From NCBI GenBank assembly GCA_902783825.1, contig CACZSJ010000027.1, forward strand, positions 1 to 11,018: a DNA stretch of 11,018 nucleotides, read 5' to 3'. The notes beneath the pieces were generated by a model. The model was given only the letters and a program-made list of their open reading frames with translations. It was not told the DNA's origin and did no database searches. Below are positions 5,987 through 11,018 of this stretch, piece after piece (the first letter of the stretch is position 1; every line of letters starts with the position of its first letter). The translations under genes and the position numbers were made by a program. The DNA is from Oscillospiraceae bacterium (lineage in GTDB: Bacteria > Bacillota > Clostridia > Oscillospirales > Oscillospiraceae).

Positions 5987-7465
5987 ATGAAAAGAGAGTT
6001 TCGGGATTTGTTGAGGGAAAAGGATCGCAGCCAGCTGCCGGCCGTTTTGCTGGCGGCGGCGGAATGCGCGCCGCTGTCCAAGACCGGCGGTCTTGCGGAC
6101 GTGGTCGGCGCCCTGCCCAAATCCCTGGCAGCCCTGGGGATCGACGCCCGGGTCATCACGCCGTATCACCGGGTCATCAAGAACAAATACGCCGAACAGG
6201 TGGAGCATTTGTTCTACTTCTATGTGCAGCTTGGCTGGCGGCGGGAGTACGTGGGCATTGAAAAGCTGGTATTGGACGGCGTCACCATCTATCTGGTGGA
6301 CAACGAACGGTATTTCGGAGACCGGATCTATCTGGGCGGAGATGCGGAAGGGGAGCAATATGCCTTCTTCAGCCGGGCTGTGCTGGACGCGCTGCCCAAT
6401 CTGGATTTCCGGCCGGAAGTGCTCCACTGCAACGACTGGCACACGGCCATGATCCCCATGTTGGGACGGACTCAGTATTCCGGCGGCATGCAGGAAGGCC
6501 TGCGCTATTTGCTTACGATCCACAATATCGCGTACCAGGGCATCTATGGCTTTGACTACGTCAAGGATCTGCTGGGCGTAGAGGACAAGTACCTGACTCC
6601 GGAATTCATGGAGCTTAACGGCTGTGCCAACTTTATGAAGGGCGGCCTGGTGTTTGCCCACAAGATCAACACGGTCAGCCCCAGCTACGCCCGAGAGATC
6701 CTGATGCCTTATTACGCAGAGGGCCTGGAGGGGATTCTCAACGCCCGGCAAAACGATCTCAGCGGGATCATCAACGGCATTGACAAGACCGTATTCAACC
6801 CCCACAGCGATGCACTGCTGCCTGCCCATTATGACCGGGGACACAGGAAGGGAAAGGCGGTCTGCAAGGCGGCGCTGCAGGAACGGATGGGCCTGGAGCA
6901 GCGCCCGGATGTGCCGCTGTTTGCCATGGTCACACGTATGACAGAGCAAAAGGGCTTCGATCTGGTGGCCTGCGTGCTGGACGATATGATGAGCCGGGAG
7001 GACATGCAGTTTATGCTGCTGGGGACTGGCGATACACGCTTTGAAAACTTTATGCGGCAGGCCGAGGAACGCTATCGCGGCCGCCTGTGCGCCTACATAG
7101 GCTACAGCGAGGAGCTGAGCCATCTGGTCTATGCCGGCAGTGATTTCTTCCTGATGCCCTCTCGCTTTGAGCCCTGCGGCCTGAGCCAAATGATCGCCAT
7201 GCGCTACGGCTCCCTGCCGATCGTGCGGGAGACCGGTGGGCTGCGGGATACGGTGAGAGCGTACAATCAGTATACCGGCGAGGGGGATGGCTTTTCCTTC
7301 TCCAACTTTGACGCCTGGGAAATGCGCGACGCCACCCACAAGGCCATCGAGGCCTACTACAACAAGGACGTCATGGACGGCCTGATCAACAGCGCCATGC
7401 AGGCAGATTTTGGCTTTGAGCGCTCCGCCATGGAGTATGCGAGACTCTATCTATGCATGCTGTAA
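5987..7465 (+). CDS. glgA: Glycogen synthase (GT5)
   Basis: The protein has 492 residues and is cytoplasmic. It transfers glucose, in bacteria normally from ADP-glucose, to the non-reducing end of an alpha-1,4 glucan. Motifs: KTGGLADVVGALP (32-44), the nucleotide-sugar and acceptor-binding loop; HNIAYQG (179-185); NGID (263-266); TRMTEQKG (316-323, with Arg317 and Lys322 as phosphate contacts); SRFEPCGLSQ (392-401, Glu395); RETGGLRDTV (414-423). Both Rossmann-like GT-B halves are complete. The N-terminus is about 15 residues longer than in E. coli GlgA. The ATG at 5987 is preceded by GGAG (5977-5980), 6 nt away, and follows the glgB stop by 28 nt. The last 13 bases overlap the next gene. Its usual substrate supplier, glgC/glgD, is absent from the window. 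Confidence 0.95.
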   Translation: MKREFRDLLREKDRSQLPAVLLAAAECAPLSKTGGLADVVGALPKSLAALGIDARVITPYHRVIKNKYAEQVEHLFYFYVQLGWRREYVGIEKLVLDGVTIYLVDNERYFGDRIYLGGDAEGEQYAFFSRAVLDALPNLDFRPEVLHCNDWHTAMIPMLGRTQYSGGMQEGLRYLLTIHNIAYQGIYGFDYVKDLLGVEDKYLTPEFMELNGCANFMKGGLVFAHKINTVSPSYAREILMPYYAEGLEGILNARQNDLSGIINGIDKTVFNPHSDALLPAHYDRGHRKGKAVCKAALQERMGLEQRPDVPLFAMVTRMTEQKGFDLVACVLDDMMSREDMQFMLLGTGDTRFENFMRQAEERYRGRLCAYIGYSEELSHLVYAGSDFFLMPSRFEPCGLSQMIAMRYGSLPIVRETGGLRDTVRAYNQYTGEGDGFSFSNFDAWEMRDATHKAIEAYYNKDVMDGLINSAMQADFGFERSAMEYARLYLCML

Positions 7466-9870
7466 AGCCGCTGGCCTTCTCCGCACCGGCGGAGGGAAGC
7501 AGGAATCCGTGCTATGAAATCCCCTTTGGCGGCAGCTATCGAGAGAGCTGGACCGAGGGCTATTCCCTGACCATCCATTATCAGGACCGGCGCAGCGTGC
7601 TGGCGGTCTGGAACGGAGAACAGTGGCGTGCGGAAGCGGGGGACCCCCAGTTGACGGCGCAGCTGAAAGCAGCGGATTGCCCGGCGGTGACGACCTGGTA
7701 CTTCCAGGCGGCAGCCGAGACACGAGCCGCGGTGGATCGCTGTGCTGCCTGTGGCCTGCATCCGGAGCAGCTGTGGGAATGCGCCCACTTTGACGGAAAT
7801 CCTCTGGCCGCGCCGGAGCTGATGCGGATGCTGATGGACGACTGCGGCCTGTCCTTGGACAGCGCCTATCAAGTGGTGTCGGAATGCTGCGAAGATTTGA
7901 ACGCCACGGGAGTGGATGTGGAGCAGTTGTATCCTCTGCAGCCCCGCACGGCGCACGTGATCAGCATTCTGCGTGGCTGCGGTCATCACCTGCTGACAGC
8001 GGAACATGATGCGCGAGATCCGGCGTTTCGCTCCCCGAGCGGCGCGATCCAGGAAGGAAACGAGCTGCGTATGGGCCTGCGGATTCTGTCAGGACGGGCA
8101 GAGCGTGCCTATCTGCTGCTGCGGGGAGACGAACTACAAAGAGAGTATCGGATGCGCAGGGAAGGGGACTTCTTTGTCTGCCATGTTGCGGCGCCTGCCC
8201 AGGCGGCGGCGCTGTGGTACAGTTTTCGCATTGAGACAAGCAGCAGCTCCCACTGGCTGTGCCCGGATGAGAGCGGTTACCGGGGGCGCCTGTACGGCTA
8301 TGAGGCGCCGGGCTTCCGGCTGACCGTGTACCGCAGGGGCTTCGATACGCCCGAGTGGTTTCGCCGCAGTGTGATGTATCAGATTTTTCCCGACCGATTC
8401 GCCTTTTCTCAGGATGATACCGCCCGCAAAGGGGTGGAATATCATCGCAGCCTGGGGCAGACGCCGCAGCTGCATCCCAACATCAGCGAGCCGGTGCGCT
8501 GGCAGCCCCGGGATTTTGAAACGGACTACAGTCCAGATGATTTCTATGGGGGTACGCTGCAGGGCATCCGGGAAAAGCTGCCGTATCTGAAGGAACTGGG
8601 CGTCAACTGCCTGTACCTCAATCCCATTGTGGAGGCGCGCTCCAATCATCGCTACGACAGCTCGGATTATCTGAAGGTGGATCCTATCCTGGGCAGCAAC
8701 GAAACATTTGAAGTCCTGTGCCGGGAGGCGGAGAGGATGGGGATTCGCCTGATACTGGACGGCGTCTTTTCCCATACCGGGGCCGACAGCGTCTATTTCA
8801 ACCGCTGGGGGCACTATCCGGAAAAAGGCGCCTGCCAGGGGGCCGATTCGGTCTATTACGGCTGGTATGATTTTCAGCAGTTTCCGGACCGCTACCGCTG
8901 CTGGTGGGGCTTTCGGGATCTGCCAGAGGTAGAGGAGCAGAATCCGGACTGGCAGCGCTTCATCATTACCGGGCATGACAGCGTGGTCAAAACCTGGCTG
9001 CGCCGCGGCGCGTCCGGCTGGCGGCTGGACGTAGCGGACGAGCTTCCGGATGAGGTGCTGAGCAAGATCCGACAGGCGGCCAAAGAGGAGAAAGCGGATG
9101 CGCTGATCCTGGGTGAGGTCTGGGAAGACGCGGTGATCAAGGAAAGCTACGGCGGCCGCAGGAATTACGCACTGGGCTACTCGCTGGACACGGTGATGAA
9201 CTACCCACTGCGCAAGGCGGTGCTGAATTTCATGCACGGGCACATCGACGCCTACGGCCTGCGGGACTTTTTGGTCGGCCAGCAGAGCAACTATCCCTTG
9301 CCCATGTATTATGCGCTGATGAATTTGCTGGGCTCTCACGATGTAGAGCGGATTCGCACGGCTCTGGCGGCGGATGTAGATTTGAGCGCGCTGAGCCGGG
9401 AAGAGCAGATGCATCTGTACTATTCCCCGGAGGCGCTGGAGCTTGCCCTGCGAAAAGAAAAGCTTTGCGCGGCGATTCAGTTTGCCCTCCCCGGGGTGCC
9501 CAGCATCTACTACGGGGACGAGCAGGGCATGTGCGGCGTGCGGGATCCTTTCAATCGGCTGCCTTTCCGGCAGGAGAATCCGCAGCTGCAGACCTGGTAT
9601 ACAGAGCTGGCGCAGCTGCGCCGCCGGGCCGACGCGCTCAGCACGGGGCATGCGCGTTTTCTGGCTGCCGGCCGCGATCTGCTGCTGATTCTGCGTTACA
9701 TAGACAACGAGCGAGATATATTTGACCAGCCTGCGGAAAATGGTGCGTATCTGGCGGTAATCAACCGCGCAGAGCACACCATGGACTATACGGCAGACTG
9801 CCGGGAGGCCGGGCTGGGCCTGGTGCAGGGGAGAATCGGACCCTGCGAGGTGGAGATTCGGGTTTTGTGA
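7453..9870 (+). CDS. GH13 alpha-glucan hydrolase/transferase with a phosphorylase-like N-terminal extension
   Basis: The protein has 805 residues in three parts. Residues 1 to about 180 are an extension resembling a shortened stretch of glycogen phosphorylase (GT35): FGG (25-27), YF (83-84), PELMRMLMDDCGLSLD (121-136), an N-A-T in place of NHT (150-152), and LQPR (162-165). Its catalytic Asp-Thr-His-Pro is replaced by DGNP (114-117). Residues about 184-300 look like a CBM34-type beta domain. The GH13 catalytic domain starts at MYQIFPDRF (308-316), with LDGVFSHTG (435-443), GWRLDVADE (522-530, nucleophile Asp526), LGEVWE (553-558, acid/base Glu555), LLGSHD (625-630, Asp630) and GVPSIYYGDEQG (681-692). 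The pattern is that of neopullulanase/cyclomaltodextrinase-like intracellular enzymes, so it probably acts on malto-oligosaccharides or glycogen branches. No signal peptide is seen. The ATG overlaps the glgA end by 13 nt and has only a poor ribosome site (GAGA 8 nt, GGAG 17 nt upstream), which suggests coupled translation. Confidence 0.88.
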   Translation: MHAVKPLAFSAPAEGSRNPCYEIPFGGSYRESWTEGYSLTIHYQDRRSVLAVWNGEQWRAEAGDPQLTAQLKAADCPAVTTWYFQAAAETRAAVDRCAACGLHPEQLWECAHFDGNPLAAPELMRMLMDDCGLSLDSAYQVVSECCEDLNATGVDVEQLYPLQPRTAHVISILRGCGHHLLTAEHDARDPAFRSPSGAIQEGNELRMGLRILSGRAERAYLLLRGDELQREYRMRREGDFFVCHVAAPAQAAALWYSFRIETSSSSHWLCPDESGYRGRLYGYEAPGFRLTVYRRGFDTPEWFRRSVMYQIFPDRFAFSQDDTARKGVEYHRSLGQTPQLHPNISEPVRWQPRDFETDYSPDDFYGGTLQGIREKLPYLKELGVNCLYLNPIVEARSNHRYDSSDYLKVDPILGSNETFEVLCREAERMGIRLILDGVFSHTGADSVYFNRWGHYPEKGACQGADSVYYGWYDFQQFPDRYRCWWGFRDLPEVEEQNPDWQRFIITGHDSVVKTWLRRGASGWRLDVADELPDEVLSKIRQAAKEEKADALILGEVWEDAVIKESYGGRRNYALGYSLDTVMNYPLRKAVLNFMHGHIDAYGLRDFLVGQQSNYPLPMYYALMNLLGSHDVERIRTALAADVDLSALSREEQMHLYYSPEALELALRKEKLCAAIQFALPGVPSIYYGDEQGMCGVRDPFNRLPFRQENPQLQTWYTELAQLRRRADALSTGHARFLAAGRDLLLILRYIDNERDIFDQPAENGAYLAVINRAEHTMDYTADCREAGLGLVQGRIGPCEVEIRVL

Positions 9871-9881
9871 GGAGACAGACT

Positions 9882-11018
9882 ATGGAAAAACAGGAGCTGT
9901 CCATGCTGGAACGGCTGTTGGAATGGCTGGCGGTATGGCTTCGGGAAAACAGACTTGCCTTGTTCAGCGGCCTGGGAGCGGGCCTGCTGGCGCATACCTA
10001 TGCTTTCACCAACAAATTGGTCAACGCAGACGAGGTTTGGTCTCTGTTTGAACGCGGCGCTTCCGTCACGTCCGGTCGCTGGGGCTTGGAGCTGTCCAAG
10101 TGGATCTTCCCCAGCATTTCCATGCCGTGGATTTATGGCCTGCTCAGCATCCTGTTGCTGAGCCTTGCCGCCTGCTGTACCATCCGGCTGTTTGCCATCG
10201 AAAGCAGGGGATTGCAGATGCTGCTGGCGGCGGCCTTTGTCAGCTTCCCAGCGGTGACGGGCCTGTTTTGCTTTATGTTTACTAGCGCACCCTATGCCTT
10301 GGCTTTTTTGCTGGCGGTGCTGGCGGTTTACCAGGCAGAGCGGGAGCGTCTTCTTGCATGGGTTGGGGCTTGTCTGCTGCTGATTCTGGCCATTGGCACC
10401 TATCAGGCATATGTGGCCTTGGCCGCCAGCTTTTTTGTGATCCGGATGATTCAGCAACTGATATCCGGCAAAGAAACGGCTGGAGACGTGCTGCGTTACG
10501 GTCTGCGGCGTGTGGCTCTGCTGTTGGTGAGCATGGGGATTTACTACGGGATTTGCCTTGTGGCGCTGCGCCTCACAGGTCTCAGCTTCGCTGAATACGG
10601 TGTGGAGAGAAACACCGGCATTTTCTACAAGACGGCTTTGGCCTACAGCTCCTTCCTGCGTACCTTTACCCGTGGCTATTTTGCCTTTGTCCGCAGCCCG
10701 CTCGCCCTGGTTTTCCACGGCATTTTGCTTGTGATTTCTGCGGCGGCAGTCCTGCATTGGCTCAAGGATCGTCCGGGTACAGCCAAGTCGGCGCTGCTGA
10801 TCTTGTGCCTGCTGCTGTTCCCACTGAGCGTATACTGCATTTTCTGGATTGCCGAAACGGGGATCATCCATTCTCTGGTGCTCCACAGCTTTGTGTCCGT
10901 CTATGTGCTGGCGGCGGTGCTGGTGGAAACCGTCCCGGAACGACCCGGGCGCTGGGGGAGAGATGCAGTTTTGCTGGCGCTGGCGCTGATCGTGGCCGGC
11001 AACGTATTCTTTGCCAAC
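9882..11018 (+). CDS. GtrII-like polytopic membrane glucosyltransferase, N-terminal 379 residues (runs off right edge)
   Basis: The frame is open from ATG 9882 to the window end with no stop. It is strongly preceded by GAGGAG (9869-9874), which overlaps the stop of the GH13 gene, with an 11-nt gap. After an amphipathic N-terminus (1-24) the protein has about eight or nine hydrophobic segments (roughly 25-42, 82-104, 112-132, 136-150, 158-192, 210-230, 274-292, 302-323, 330-348, 361-377). Landmarks fit the glucosyltransferase GtrII family: acidic NADEVW (48-53) and SGRWGLEL (64-71) in the first outer loop, then FPAVTGLFCFMFTSAPYAL (122-140) and GTYQAY (172-177). Known relatives add glucose from undecaprenyl-phosphate-glucose to surface glycans. 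Here the gene ends a glycogen operon, so the true acceptor is unknown. Family assignment is from motif memory and is moderately sure; the membrane nature is certain. Confidence 0.75.
   Translation, partial: MEKQELSMLERLLEWLAVWLRENRLALFSGLGAGLLAHTYAFTNKLVNADEVWSLFERGASVTSGRWGLELSKWIFPSISMPWIYGLLSILLLSLAACCTIRLFAIESRGLQMLLAAAFVSFPAVTGLFCFMFTSAPYALAFLLAVLAVYQAERERLLAWVGACLLLILAIGTYQAYVALAASFFVIRMIQQLISGKETAGDVLRYGLRRVALLLVSMGIYYGICLVALRLTGLSFAEYGVERNTGIFYKTALAYSSFLRTFTRGYFAFVRSPLALVFHGILLVISAAAVLHWLKDRPGTAKSALLILCLLLFPLSVYCIFWIAETGIIHSLVLHSFVSVYVLAAVLVETVPERPGRWGRDAVLLALALIVAGNVFFAN

Noticed and set aside
7453..7947. Active glycogen phosphorylase
   Set aside because: Only a shortened N-terminal-domain-like segment is present; the Asp-Thr-His-Pro histidine and the whole PLP-binding half are missing.
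5885..9777. Long minus-strand open frames opposite glgA and the GH13 gene
   Set aside because: The plus-strand genes carry complete catalytic motifs; the opposite frames are rich in His, Gln and Ile/Val shadows and have no ribosome sites.
9786..10886. 366-codon minus-strand open frame at the right end
   Set aside because: The plus strand there encodes a membrane protein with a strong ribosome site in operon position; the opposite frame is Gln/His-rich low complexity.

Overview
The window is about 60% GC by eye. It looks like chromosomal DNA of a gut-type Clostridia (Bacillota), most likely an Oscillospiraceae/Ruminococcaceae relative. This rests on family types only: a CapA-like exported protein with a Thr-Pro-Glu linker, a K+-dependent membrane pyrophosphatase of bacterial type, short GlgB and GlgA proteins, Bacillus-like Shine-Dalgarno sites and sigma-A-type promoters. 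No rRNA, tRNA, insertion sequence, phage gene or CRISPR array was seen.

Left third (1-3584), all on the minus strand. There are three separately transcribed genes: hppA (membrane ion-pumping pyrophosphatase, 1587-3584), a CapA-family membrane-anchored metallophosphoesterase-like protein (202-1413), and the first 30 codons of another membrane-anchored or exported protein that runs off the left edge. A hairpin of intrinsic-terminator type follows hppA and another follows the CapA gene. The CapA gene and the edge gene have near-identical promoters (TTGCTT, 17 bases, TATAAT).

Middle (3585-4008) is a 424-base intergenic region between the divergent hppA and glgB genes. It holds a promoter for each. 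It also holds a bidirectional terminator-like hairpin and a perfect 10-bp inverted repeat around a second hairpin. Neither neighbouring gene needs these, so a small RNA is possible.

Right two thirds (4009-11018) is a tight plus-strand operon: glgB (branching enzyme), glgA (glycogen synthase), a GH13 alpha-glucan hydrolase or transferase, and the first 379 codons of a polytopic GtrII-like glucosyltransferase. Gaps are 28 nt, a 13-nt overlap, and 11 nt. GlgA extends alpha-1,4 chains, GlgB branches them, and the GH13 enzyme probably trims or rearranges malto-oligosaccharides. ADP-glucose pyrophosphorylase (glgC/glgD) and an intact glycogen phosphorylase are absent from the window.

The most notable observation is the GH13 protein. 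Ahead of an ordinary CBM34-like plus GH13 body of about 620 residues it carries roughly 180 extra residues that read like a shortened piece of glycogen phosphorylase. The piece is collinear around the PELMR helix but lacks the active-site histidine. Also notable are the GtrII-like membrane glucosyltransferase at the end of a glycogen operon and the unexplained structured DNA between hppA and glgB.
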